Positions 17,532 to 29,538 of a stretch of 64,000 bases of DNA are shown one piece after another; the first letter of the stretch is position 1, and each line of letters opens with the position of its first letter. The DNA is taken from the NCBI RefSeq assembly GCF_041435115.1, contig NZ_CP108046.1, forward strand, positions 868,001 to 932,000, given 5' to 3'. The translations under genes and the position numbers were made by a program. The stretch comes from Streptomyces sp. NBC_00289. Its GTDB lineage: Bacteria; Actinomycetota; Actinomycetes; Streptomycetales; Streptomycetaceae. Under the pieces are notes generated by a model. That model was given only the letters and a program-made list of their open reading frames with translations, ran no database searches and had not been told where the DNA came from.

Positions 17532-19178
17532 TCACGCGCGGGTCCACTTCTGGTTGGCCTGGCCGTTGCAGCTCCACAGGACCAGCGGGGTTCCGTTGGT
17601 GGTGCCGGCCCGGCCGGCGTCGAGGCACAGCCCGGCGTGGGCGTTGCGGATCGACCCGTCGGAGCCGACGGTCCACTTCTGGTTGTTCTGGCCGTTGCAG
17701 GGCCAGGTGATGACCCGGGTGCGGTTGGCGGTGCCCTGGTTGTCGGCGTCCAGGCACTTGTCGCCGAAGACGCGGATCTCGCCGCCGGCCCAGGTGGTCC
17801 ACAGCTGGTTGGCGGCCGTGTGGCAGTCCCAGATGAGTGCCGTGGCGCCGGAAGCGGTGGAGGCGTTGTCCACGTCCAGGCAGCGGCCGGACGCGTTGCC
17901 GCGCAGCCGCGAGGTGGTGGCGGCCTGCGGGCTGCCACCGCTGACCCGAAACACGGCCACGCCGTGCGCGGGGACGCTCGCGGAAATTTGCCCGGCCGTG
18001 CTCGACGTGCCGCCGGTCCACAGGTCGGTGAGGGTGAACGGCCCGCCGGACAGGCCGACTTGTCCCACGTTGGTGGTGACCGTCGTCGTGTCGCCTCCCC
18101 GGTTGAACAGGCCCACCGCGACCGAGCCGTCGGACATCCGTTTGGCGAACACCTCGGTGCTGCCGTCGTCGCGCACCCTGCGCCCACCCGCGCCCAGCTG
18201 ATCCTGGTTCACCGCCAGCAGACGCGGGTTGCGCAGGATCGCGCTCACGTCGGCTGACATGGTTCGGATGTCGTTGCCGGCCATGAGCGGTGCGCCCAGC
18301 AGTGCCCATAGGGCGAAGTGCGAGCGGGACTCGGTCAGTGACAGGCCGGGGCGGCCGACGACCAGCATGTCGGGGTCGTTCCAGTGACCCGGGCCGGACT
18401 GGGCCGCCAGCGGCGCGGTGACATCCAGGACGTTGCCGACGCCCATCGGATAGCTGTTGGTGTTGCCGTTCTGCCAGATGTCGAGCAGGTCCTCGGTCGT
18501 CCGCCACAGGTCGGCGACCTCGCCCCAGTTGTACGTGGCGCCGGTGATGGCGTGCAGGCTGTTGGGGTTGATGCTGTAGACGATCGGCCGCCCGGTGGCG
18601 CGCAGGGCGTCGCGCATGAGCGTGAACCGCGCGACCTGTTCGTCGCGGGTACCGCTGGAGGAACACCAGTCATACTTCAGGTAGTCGACGCCCCACGACG
18701 CGAATGTGGCGGCGTCCTGGGCCTCGTGACCCCTGCTGCCGGTGGACCCCGGGTAGCCGCCCGTGGCCTGCGCGCAGGTGCGCTCGCCCGGCACCTGGTA
18801 GATGCCGAATTTCAGTCCCTTGGCGTGGATGTAGTCCCCGAGCGCCTTCATTCCGCTCGGGAACTTGGCCGCGTTGGCCCGGAGGTGGCCCGACGCGTCA
18901 CGCTGCGGGTCGAACCAGCAGTCGTCGACCACCACGTACCGGTAGCCGGCTTCCCGCATGCCGGAGGACGCCATCGCGTCGGCGGCCTGGTGAACCTGCG
19001 CCTCTATGATCCCGCACCCGAAGCTGTTCCAGCTGTTCCAGCCCAGCGGCGAGGTGAGCGCCGGGCTGCCGGGCGCGGCCGAGGCGGTGGAGTGGGCGGA
19101 AGCGGTCACGGCCGCGGTGATCGTCAGCGCGGCCGCCGCGAGGAGGTGGAGCAGCCGTCCGCCTGATCGTCTGGGCAC
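17532..19178 (-). CDS. Secreted GH27 alpha-galactosidase with C-terminal ricin-type CBM13
   Basis: A 548-residue secreted enzyme. A signal peptide occupies roughly the first 35 residues. The GH27 barrel starts with TSPLGWNSWNSFGCGI and runs to about residue 320, with RYVVVDDCWF, the nucleophile aspartate in YLKYDWCSSSG near residue 170 and the acid/base aspartate in WNDPDMLVVG near 270. A beta-sandwich follows, then three ricin-B repeats (about 420-548) with LCLDAG and QKWT signatures. The GTG at 19178 has AAAGGGAG six bases upstream and leads straight into the signal peptide; a longer frame to 19391 would run through the promoter. Likely removes alpha-galactose side chains from galactomannan or related polymers. 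Confidence 0.85.
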   Translation of the reverse strand: MPRRSGGRLLHLLAAAALTITAAVTASAHSTASAAPGSPALTSPLGWNSWNSFGCGIIEAQVHQAADAMASSGMREAGYRYVVVDDCWFDPQRDASGHLRANAAKFPSGMKALGDYIHAKGLKFGIYQVPGERTCAQATGGYPGSTGSRGHEAQDAATFASWGVDYLKYDWCSSSGTRDEQVARFTLMRDALRATGRPIVYSINPNSLHAITGATYNWGEVADLWRTTEDLLDIWQNGNTNSYPMGVGNVLDVTAPLAAQSGPGHWNDPDMLVVGRPGLSLTESRSHFALWALLGAPLMAGNDIRTMSADVSAILRNPRLLAVNQDQLGAGGRRVRDDGSTEVFAKRMSDGSVAVGLFNRGGDTTTVTTNVGQVGLSGGPFTLTDLWTGGTSSTAGQISASVPAHGVAVFRVSGGSPQAATTSRLRGNASGRCLDVDNASTASGATALIWDCHTAANQLWTTWAGGEIRVFGDKCLDADNQGTANRTRVITWPCNGQNNQKWTVGSDGSIRNAHAGLCLDAGRAGTTNGTPLVLWSCNGQANQKWTRA

Positions 19179-19633
19179 CAAGTGCTCCCTTTCCGGAAGG
19201 GCGCCATGGGAGGGTGACGGGAAGATCGATGTCACGTCCATGACACTAAGGTTGGTTCGAAATTTCGTTGACCGTTCGGAAACTGTGAGCCTCTCGGATA
19301 CTAGGGAGGCGGTCGAACATGTCAACACCCATGGCCGAACCGCCCCCCACGATCCGGCCAGGCAGGCCCACGGAAGGTGCCGTATTTGCACTGCCTGGGC
19401 AACTGGCCAGCGGCGACACGAAATCAGACGTCTTCTTCGAATGTTTCGAGACTACTGACGATTCATGCGAGGGGTATTGACGGGATTCACCGGCCCCCTA
19501 TCATCCAGATTGCTCGACAAGCCGATCCTTGTTCGATATCTCGTATACGAGTAGACGCTTCGCGCGAACCAGCAGGGCACCTCCGGACCCCTCCCACCAT
19601 CAACGGCTGGGCCACAGAAGGAGAACGCCACAC
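19179..19633. promoter_or_regulatory. Divergent promoter region of the GH27 and GH43 genes with two CGAA-type palindromes
   Basis: This 455-base spacer serves GH27-esterase (-) and GH43 (+). It holds the perfect palindrome CGAAATTTCG at 19258-19267 and the related CGAATGTTTCG at 19438-19448, one near each gene. Actinomycete xylanase genes are known to carry control palindromes of the CGAAAC-TTTCG type, so a shared repressor is plausible. No gene is apparent between them. Confidence 0.55.
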
Positions 19634-23330
<3,697 letters not shown>

Positions 23331-23342
23331 CCGACCAGGCCC

Positions 23343-23375
23343 GTGGGGAGCGCTCCCGACGGGAGCGCTCCCCAC
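23343..23375. promoter_or_regulatory. Double CebR-type box forming a perfect hairpin upstream of the GH6 gene
   Basis: The two arms GTGGGGAGCGCTCCC and GGGAGCGCTCCCCAC are perfect complements around a GAC loop. Each arm also contains the self-palindrome GGGAGCGCTCCC, the core of the cellulose-utilisation operator TGGGAGCGCTCCCA bound by CebR in Streptomyces. It lies 51 bases before the GH6 start and 12 bases after the GH10-GH62 stop, so it could be operator and terminator at once. Confidence 0.75.
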
Positions 23376-23426
23376 ACTCACCGCCGACCACCGGACGCAT
23401 CCCTGCCAGAGAACCGAGGTACCGTC

Positions 23427-24392
23427 ATGCGCCGCAGACTGCTCGCCCTGGCAGCAGCGCTCTCCTCGCTGCCGCTGACGCTCGCCGCCGCACCGTCCGC
23501 CCACGCGGCGGATCCGACGACGATGACCAACGGGTTCTACGCGGACCCCGACTCCAGCGCGAAGCGATGGGTGGCCGCCAACCCCGGCGACGGCCGGGCA
23601 CCCGCGGTCAACGCCTCCATCGCGGGCACCCCGACGGCCCGCTGGTTCGGCTCGTGGAGCGGCACCATCGGCACCGCCACCGGCGCGTACGCGGGCGCCG
23701 CGGACGCCCGGGACAAGCTGCCCGTCCTTGTCGCCTACAACATCTACAACCGCGACTACTGCGGCGGGCACTCCGCGGGCGGAGCCTCCTCGCCGTCCGC
23801 CTACACGAGCTGGATCGCCCAGTTCGCGGGCGGGATCGCGGGCCGCCCCGCCGTCGTGGTCCTCGAACCGGACTCCCTCGGGGACTACGGCTGCATGACC
23901 CAGGCCCAGATCGACGAACGCGAGGCCATGCTCACCGGCGCGCTCGCCGAGTTCAACCGCCAGGCCCCCAACACCTGGGTCTATCTCGACGCCGGCAACC
24001 CGGCCTGGGCCAGCGCGGCGACCATGGCCCGGCGCCTGCACGAAGCCGGCCTCCGACAGGCCCACGGCTTCTCGCTCAACGTCTCCAACTACCTGACCAC
24101 GGCCGAGAACACCGCATACGGCAACGCCGTCAACACCGAACTCAACGCCCGCTACGGCTACACCAAGCCGTTCGTCGTGGACACCAGCCGCAACGGCAAC
24201 GGCTCCAACGGCCAGTGGTGCAACCCCTCAGGCCGCCGTATCGGCACGCCCACCCGGCTGGGGGGAGGCGCGGAGATGCTCCTGTGGATCAAGGTACCGG
24301 GTGAGTCCGACGGCAACTGCGGCGCCGGAAGCGGCTCCTCGGCCGGACAGTTCCTCCCCGAGGTCGCCTACAAGATGGTCTACGGCTACTGA
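23427..24392 (+). CDS. Secreted GH6 endoglucanase
   Basis: A 321-residue secreted cellulase with a short signal peptide cleaved near AHAAD (residue 29). The rest is a single GH6 catalytic domain: NGFYADPDSSAKRWV, catalytic acid aspartate in YNRDYCGGHSAGGAS near residue 110, base region VVLEPDSLGDYGCM near 148, YLDAGNPAWAS, GFSLNVSNYLTT, FVVDTSRNGNG and LLWIKVPGESDG with the expected cysteines. It has no cellulose-binding module, unlike many Streptomyces GH6 enzymes, and matches the compact CelA type. The promoter region carries a double CebR-type box, so cello-oligosaccharide induction is likely. Confidence 0.9.
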   Translation: MRRRLLALAAALSSLPLTLAAAPSAHAADPTTMTNGFYADPDSSAKRWVAANPGDGRAPAVNASIAGTPTARWFGSWSGTIGTATGAYAGAADARDKLPVLVAYNIYNRDYCGGHSAGGASSPSAYTSWIAQFAGGIAGRPAVVVLEPDSLGDYGCMTQAQIDEREAMLTGALAEFNRQAPNTWVYLDAGNPAWASAATMARRLHEAGLRQAHGFSLNVSNYLTTAENTAYGNAVNTELNARYGYTKPFVVDTSRNGNGSNGQWCNPSGRRIGTPTRLGGGAEMLLWIKVPGESDGNCGAGSGSSAGQFLPEVAYKMVYGY

Positions 24393-24583
24393 TCCGGGAC
24401 CGCTCGGGCGAAGTTCCGTACCGGGTCAGGGCGTATGAAGGGCTCAGCCGGCGGGGCCGTCGCAGGCAGCGGCACGCCCCGGGGGTGGGCGAAGGCCGTG
24501 CGATAAGACGCATTCCCGAGGCACCCTGCATTCATCCCGCGTGCCGCCTGTCGCGGGGCACCGTGGCGGGCAGCGCCCGCCCG

Positions 24584-25306
24584 TCACTTCCGCGCTGTCG
24601 TCCCGAAGGGAAGGGGTTCGCCGGAGCGCAGGTGCTGTCTCAGCCACTGCTCGGTGTTGCTGACGTGCAGCAGGGCGGCAGCCTGGCTCAGGGCGGAGTC
24701 ACGGGTGGCCAGCGCGTTGAAGATGGCCTCGTGCTCGGCGAGGGTGCGTCCGGCGGCCTGGGTGTCGACCAGGCCGCGCCAGATGCGGGCGCGCAGGGTG
24801 CGGCCGGAGATGCCTTCGAGAAGGGTGAGCAGAGTCTCGTTGCCCGTGGCCGAGATGACAGCGCGGTGGAAGGCCGCGTCATGGGCGTTGAGCTGTCCGA
24901 CGTCGTCGCGGGCCTCGCGCATGGCGTCCAGGTGCCGCTTCACCTCGGCCAGTTGGGCGTCGGAGATCCGGGTGGCGGCAAGGGCCGTGGCGATCGGTTC
25001 GAGGAGCCGCCGTACCTCCATGAGGTCCTGCAGGGCGACCGAGTCGCCCTGCAGGAGTTCCACCGCGCCGCCGAGCCCCTCCAGCAGCAGGCTCGGCTGC
25101 AGGCTGGTCACATAGGTGCCGTCGCCCCGCCGGACCTCCAGGACCCGGGCGACGGCCAACGCCTTGACCGCTTCCCGGGCGAGGTTGCGGGACAGGCCCA
25201 GCTGTGCGGCCAGGTCCGCCTCCGGTGGGAGCTTCGAGCCCGGAGGCAGGGCACCGGTCCGGATCAGCTCACGGATCTCCTCGATGGCCTTGTCCGTCAA
25301 AGACAC
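24584..25306 (-). CDS. FadR-type GntR regulator (FCD domain)
   Basis: A 240-residue regulator. The winged helix at residues 1-70 reads IRTGALPPGSKLPPEADLAA followed by GLSRNLAREAVKAL and VRRGDGTYV, typical of GntR proteins. Residues 90-220 are the FCD ligand domain with the metal-binding histidines in HDAAFHRAVI, and a later histidine in LAEHEAIFNAL. It is convergent with GH6 and divergent from the fucosidase gene, with a decayed aldo-keto reductase remnant between. FCD regulators usually sense sugar acids or other carboxylates, so control of a lost sugar-acid (possibly fucose) pathway is plausible but inferred. Confidence 0.85.
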   Translation of the reverse strand: MSLTDKAIEEIRELIRTGALPPGSKLPPEADLAAQLGLSRNLAREAVKALAVARVLEVRRGDGTYVTSLQPSLLLEGLGGAVELLQGDSVALQDLMEVRRLLEPIATALAATRISDAQLAEVKRHLDAMREARDDVGQLNAHDAAFHRAVISATGNETLLTLLEGISGRTLRARIWRGLVDTQAAGRTLAEHEAIFNALATRDSALSQAAALLHVSNTEQWLRQHLRSGEPLPFGTTARK

Positions 25307-25518
25307 CGCTCGTCCCTCCCCCCACCGTGCCCAGACCTGTTCGGCCCCTGAGTGCGGAGATCATCCCAGAGGCCGCCCAGGACTTGCTGATCACGAGGTT
25401 CCACGTTTCGCCTGACCTGTTCCGGAGTCCGCATGCCGAGGGTGACGTTGATGATACTGGGACGCGTGTGCGGGAAGGCGACCGCGACGCCGGGCAGGGT
25501 GGTGCCGCCGCAGGGCAC
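25297..25518 (-). pseudogene. C-terminal remnant of an aldo-keto reductase (fucose/threo-aldose dehydrogenase type)
   Basis: The minus-strand frame reads AVAFPHTRPSIINVTLGMRT, then PEQVRRNVEPRDQQVLGGLW and DDLRTQG, closely following the end of D-threo-aldose (L-fucose) 1-dehydrogenases (LQFPLAHPAVASVLTGARSP, EV-EN, PALWDDLR-EGLL). The preceding 250 or so residues are missing and the reading ends inside the GntR gene. Next to an alpha-L-fucosidase this suggests a lost fucose oxidation step. Confidence 0.6.
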
Positions 25519-25751
25519 GGTTCATCCCGTCAACAGTCGCCACTTGATGACTATCGCCGACCGTGAATCACGGTAAGACATTCTATCTTTGCCCGATCTC
25601 AACACACGCTAAATCCTGACAAATGAGCTTGTTCATTCGAAGCGATGGACACTTTCATCCCTGCACGCGGTTGACATCCCATGGCGATATGGCCGACCTT
25701 CAAGCGTGGCCCCTGCATTCCCCCGTCCCCTTCCGCATCAGGGATGTGTCC

Positions 25752-27983
25752 ATGTCGAGCTCGATCAACCGACGCCAGTTCCTGGCCTCCGCAACCTGCG
25801 TGGCCACAGCGGCCGTTGACGGAGGTGTGTCTGGTGCAGGAGTCGCCGAGGCGGCGTCCAGCGCGTATACGCCCGACTGGAACTCGCTCGACCAGCACCC
25901 GCCGGCTCCGGAGTGGTTCCAGGACGCGAAGTTCGGGATCTACTTCCACTGGGGCGTCTTCAGCGTCCCCGCCTTCGACAACGAGTGGTACCCGCGCAGC
26001 ATGTACCAGAGTGGCAGCAACGCCAATCGGCACCACACCGCGACCTACGGTCAGCCGTCGGCGTGGCCGTACCACAACTTCATCGACGGAGCGCGGGACC
26101 TGGCGGGCAACACCGTGCAGTTCGCGCCGAAGCTGAAGTCGGCCGGCGGGAAGTTCGACCCCGACGAGTGGGTTCAACTGTTCGTCGACGCGGGCGCGAG
26201 GTTCGCCGGCCCGGTCGCCGAGCACCATGACGGCTTCTCCATGTGGGACAGCCAGGTCAACGAGTGGAACTCGGTGAACAAGGGGCCCGGCCTCGACCTG
26301 CTTCGGCTCTTCACCACGGCCATCCGCGCCAAGGGCCTGAAGCTACTGGTGGCCATGCACCACGCCTACCACTTCAACGGCTTCTACGAATTCGCCCCCG
26401 CACAGACGGACGGCAGCCTCAAGAAGTTCTACGGACAGCTGGGTTCATCCGCGGAGAACCAGCTCTGGTTCGACAAACTCAAAGAGGTCATCGACCGCGC
26501 CCAGCCCGACATCCTGTGGCAGGACTTCAAGCTGGACGCGGTCGACGAGACACAGCGCCTGAAGTTCCTGGCGTACTACTACAACCAGGCCGACAGCTGG
26601 GGCCGTGAAGTCGTCGCCACCTACAAGGACGGCATGAACGGCGAGGGCGAGGTCTTCGACTACGAACGTGGCGGCCCGGCCGATCTGACCACCCCGTACT
26701 GGCTGACCGACGACAGCATCTCCAGCAGCAGCTGGTGCTACACCCAGGGCATCGGCTACTACACCGTGCAGCAGATGCTGCACTCGTTCATCGACCGGGT
26801 CAGCAAGAACGGCAGCGTGCTGCTGAACCTCGCGCCGATGGCCGACGGGACCATCCCCCAGGCGCAGAAGGACATCCTGCTCGGCATCGGAGACCACCTG
26901 AGGCGCTTCGGCGAATCGGTGTACGCGACCCGCGCCTGGACGGCGTACGGCGAGGGCCCGACGAAGATGGGCGGCGGCGCGTTCACCACTCCGCACGCCG
27001 GCACCGCGCAGGACATCCGCTTCACCCGCAACAAGGCCGACAACGTCCTGTACGCCACCGTCCTGGGCTGGCCCGGCAGCGCGCTGACGATCAAGACCCT
27101 CGGCTCGGACCGGATCAACCTCTCCTCGCTGACCTCGGTCACGCTCCTCGGCTCCACCGCCGGCACCTACATCGACCTGCCCACGCCGGCCCAGAACGCC
27201 TCAGGCCTCACGATCGGCCTGCCGTCCTCGGCGCCCTACAGCGCGGGCGCCTACGTCCTGAAGCTCACCTTCTCCGGCACGATCCCGGGCTTGCGGCCGC
27301 TCGCCGGCGCCATCGCCTTCACGGACGTCAACTACACCGGCAACTCCGCTGCCCTCACCGTCGGCGACTACAACTCGGCCGGCCTGACCGCGGCCGGACC
27401 GGGCCCACGCACCGTCTCCTCCCTCCGGCCGGCCCCCGGCTACCAGGTGATCGGCTACTCCGGAGACAACTTCACCGGCACCTCCTGGACCTTCACCGCC
27501 GACAACCCCGACCTCGGAGTCACCGGCAACAACGACCAGATCACCTCACTCAAGGTCCAGTTCAACCCGGCGACATACTTCCGGATCACCAACGCCACCA
27601 ACGGCTTCGTCCTGGACAGCGGCGGCAACGTCGCCTCCGGTTCCAACCTCAAGCAGTGGACCTGGGACGGGAGTCCGAACCTGCAGTGGCACGCGGTGGC
27701 TGTCGGAGGCGGTTACTACAGGCTGGTCAACCGTACCAACGGCATGGTCGCCGACGGCTGGGGCGCCACCGCCGACGGCTCCCCGGCCAGACAGGCCGCC
27801 TGGAACGGCGGCACCAATCAGCAGTGGACCATCACCCACCGCGGCGGCGACCGTTACTCGATCGCCAACCGCACCACCGGTCTGGTCCTCGACGGCGGCG
27901 GCAACGTCGACTCGGGCTCCATCACCAAGCAGTGGACCTACGGCATCAGCACCAACCTCTTGTGGGCCTTCACCGCGGTCTAG
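25752..27983 (+). CDS. Secreted GH29 alpha-L-fucosidase with beta-gamma-crystallin-like and ricin-type modules
   Basis: A 743-residue exported protein with a Tat-type signal (NRRQFLASATC, cleavage near VAEAAS). Residues about 45-400 are the GH29 barrel: EWFQDAKFGIYFHWGVFSVP, AGPVAEHHDGFSMWDS, LLVAMHHAYHF and the nucleophile region PDILWQDFKLD, followed by the Ig-like domain of the family (to about 515). Residues about 523-610 look like a beta-gamma-crystallin Greek-key pair (FTDVNYTGNSAALTVGDYN, then IGYSGDNFTGTSWTF). Residues 612-743 are a ricin-type lectin domain with three GFVLDSGGN/GMVADGWGA/GLVLDGGGN repeats. ATG 25752 is chosen as it immediately precedes the Tat motif; GTG 25746 is possible. 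Likely releases fucose from plant xyloglucan or glycoproteins. Confidence 0.85.
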   Translation: MSSSINRRQFLASATCVATAAVDGGVSGAGVAEAASSAYTPDWNSLDQHPPAPEWFQDAKFGIYFHWGVFSVPAFDNEWYPRSMYQSGSNANRHHTATYGQPSAWPYHNFIDGARDLAGNTVQFAPKLKSAGGKFDPDEWVQLFVDAGARFAGPVAEHHDGFSMWDSQVNEWNSVNKGPGLDLLRLFTTAIRAKGLKLLVAMHHAYHFNGFYEFAPAQTDGSLKKFYGQLGSSAENQLWFDKLKEVIDRAQPDILWQDFKLDAVDETQRLKFLAYYYNQADSWGREVVATYKDGMNGEGEVFDYERGGPADLTTPYWLTDDSISSSSWCYTQGIGYYTVQQMLHSFIDRVSKNGSVLLNLAPMADGTIPQAQKDILLGIGDHLRRFGESVYATRAWTAYGEGPTKMGGGAFTTPHAGTAQDIRFTRNKADNVLYATVLGWPGSALTIKTLGSDRINLSSLTSVTLLGSTAGTYIDLPTPAQNASGLTIGLPSSAPYSAGAYVLKLTFSGTIPGLRPLAGAIAFTDVNYTGNSAALTVGDYNSAGLTAAGPGPRTVSSLRPAPGYQVIGYSGDNFTGTSWTFTADNPDLGVTGNNDQITSLKVQFNPATYFRITNATNGFVLDSGGNVASGSNLKQWTWDGSPNLQWHAVAVGGGYYRLVNRTNGMVADGWGATADGSPARQAAWNGGTNQQWTITHRGGDRYSIANRTTGLVLDGGGNVDSGSITKQWTYGISTNLLWAFTAV

Positions 27984-27984
27984 C

Positions 27985-28180
27985 CGACGAAGTCGGCGCA
28001 GGCCGGATCTGCGGCCAGGTCCAGCATCTGCACCGACTTCGGCGCGCAGCTGCGGGGACGGGTTCGGCCAATCCCCGGCCGGTGGCGAGGGCCCTCTTGG
28101 CGATGTCGGTGGCGGCCGGGTACCCGAGGGTCATCCTGGTGGCGCTCGTCCTGGTCATGGCGATCCCCACCTGGGCACAG
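27985..28180 (-). pseudogene. C-terminal remnant of an aspartase/fumarase-type lyase
   Basis: The minus strand reads VGIAMTRTSATRMTLGYPAA followed by TDIAKRALATGRGLAEPV, which tracks the last helices of aspartate ammonia-lyase/class II fumarase (GIVTALNP-IGY-A-TEIAKEALATGRSV-ELVL). After that the frame shifts. The catalytic core is absent. The 346-base gap between the fucosidase and PfpI genes holds nothing else I can recognise. Confidence 0.5.
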
Positions 28181-28329
28181 CGGCACGCGATGCGGCTGCG
28201 CGACGCTATGGACGGGCAGCCGTACGGAGGCGACCGCCCCGGCTTTCCGGCCCGTGGGGGTCGAGAGCTTTCCCGCACAACTCCACCGTGGACCGTCTGC
28301 TGCCACCGCCGGCGACCAGACCTGCCGGG

Positions 28330-28893
28330 TCAGCCGGGCATGGGGTGGTGTGCCCGGGCGAACTGCTCCACGATGGCGGCGCAGAAGGCGGGCAGGTCCG
28401 CCGGACTGCGGCTGGTGACCAACTGCCCGTCGACGACCACCTCCTCGTCGACGACCTCCGCGCCGGCGTTGCGCAGGTCGGTGCGGATACTGGGCCAGGA
28501 CGTCAGGCGACGGCCGCGCACGGAGTCGGCTTCCGCCAGAGTCCACGGGCCGTGGCAGATGGATGCGACCGGTTTCCCGGTGGTCATGAAGTCCTTGACG
28601 AACTGCACCGCGTCGCGGTTCATGCGCAGTTGGTCGGGGTTCATAGTGCCGCCGGGCAGGAGCAGCGCGTGGTAGTCGTCGACGGAGGCGTCGTCGACCG
28701 TGCGGTCCACGGGGAAGGTTCCGGCCGCGTTGAGGTCGAACTGACGTGCCTGTATCTCGCCGGGGTGGAGTGAGAGGATTTCGGTCTTCGCCCCCGCGCC
28801 CTGCAACGCGCCGCGCGGCTGGTCGAGTTCCACCCGTTCGACGCCGTCGGTGGCCAGAATCCCCACCCTCATCCCCCGGAGTTCCTGTGTCAT
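28330..28893 (-). CDS. DJ-1/PfpI family stress protein (general stress protein 18 type)
   Basis: A 187-residue cytosolic protein of the PfpI/YhbO subgroup. It contains GILATDGVERVEL with the conserved glutamate, LLLPGGTMNPDQLR, the nucleophile elbow ASICHGPWTLAEA with the active cysteine and adjacent histidine, and DEEVVVDGQLVTSRSPADLP. The ATG at 28893 is preceded by GAAGGGAG. Members act as deglycases/chaperone-like proteins under carbonyl, oxidative or osmotic stress, although the deglycase activity is debated. Its place at the border of the stress island fits that role. Confidence 0.88.
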   Translation of the reverse strand: MTQELRGMRVGILATDGVERVELDQPRGALQGAGAKTEILSLHPGEIQARQFDLNAAGTFPVDRTVDDASVDDYHALLLPGGTMNPDQLRMNRDAVQFVKDFMTTGKPVASICHGPWTLAEADSVRGRRLTSWPSIRTDLRNAGAEVVDEEVVVDGQLVTSRSPADLPAFCAAIVEQFARAHHPMPG

Positions 28894-29088
28894 GGTACGG
28901 CTCCCTTCACGAGTCACTGGTCTGTGCGTTGCGAGTGGCAGATACATCTGGCAGGGCACGTAGGGGTCCCCTGCCGGACCGGGGACGGCAAGGCCGGGCC
29001 AGGACGTGCCCCAGGCGTGTGTCCGGGCGCGGTGCGGGGGGCTGCCGTCCTGAGAGGGAAGATGTGCAGATCTGAGCCGCTCAGACTG

Positions 29089-29538
29089 CTACAGGAGCCG
29101 GTCGAAGACCGCGGTTACACCCTCCCAGTGCTTGGTCTGCGGGTTCTTGATGTCCGAATACATGATCTTGAACGTCTCGGCGAGGGCGACGCTGAGACCG
29201 CCGATGATCTCGGGGTAGCGCTCTTCGGTCTCCTGGGTGGGCGCCCTGTCGAGGGGAGGATGCGCGGCGAGGGCTTCCAGGATCGGCTTCAGCTCGACCT
29301 CCTCGTCGAGCCGGCGGAAGCGGTGGATGGCCTCCTGGAGGCCCTTGGTAATCGGTAGGTCCCACGGTTCGACGGTGTCCCGGCCATTGGCCTTGGCCGA
29401 TGCCTGGCCCACGAGCAGGAGGTCATAGAGCTTGGCGTCGACGAAGTCGCCGTACCGCTTCAGATCGTTCTTGTCCACGTCGAGGCCTGCGGCAGCGCGG
29501 AAGAACCTCTCGAACTTCGACACACCCATCACGGTCAT
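29089..29538 (-). CDS. DUF1931 protein, tandem histone-fold family
   Basis: A 149-residue protein matching the DUF1931 family: VSKFERFFRAAAGLDVDKND, LKRYGDFVDAKLYDLLLVGQ, ANGRDTVEPWDLPITKGLQE and EIIGGLSVALAETFKIMYSD. Structures of family members (Aquifex Aq_328) show two histone folds fused in one chain. The ATG at 29538 follows GGAGGCGAGAGG. Bacterial members are uncharacterised; DNA binding is suspected from the fold. It sits among PfpI, DUF2267 and dehydrogenase genes in the stress island and is transcribed alone toward PfpI. Confidence 0.75.
   Translation of the reverse strand: MTVMGVSKFERFFRAAAGLDVDKNDLKRYGDFVDAKLYDLLLVGQASAKANGRDTVEPWDLPITKGLQEAIHRFRRLDEEVELKPILEALAAHPPLDRAPTQETEERYPEIIGGLSVALAETFKIMYSDIKNPQTKHWEGVTAVFDRLL

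Noticed and set aside
16199..18187. N-terminal extension of the esterase into the GH27 gene
   Set aside because: The extended frame overlaps GH27 coding sequence and lacks a signal peptide at its start; the ATG at 17500 has a good ribosome binding site followed by a signal peptide.
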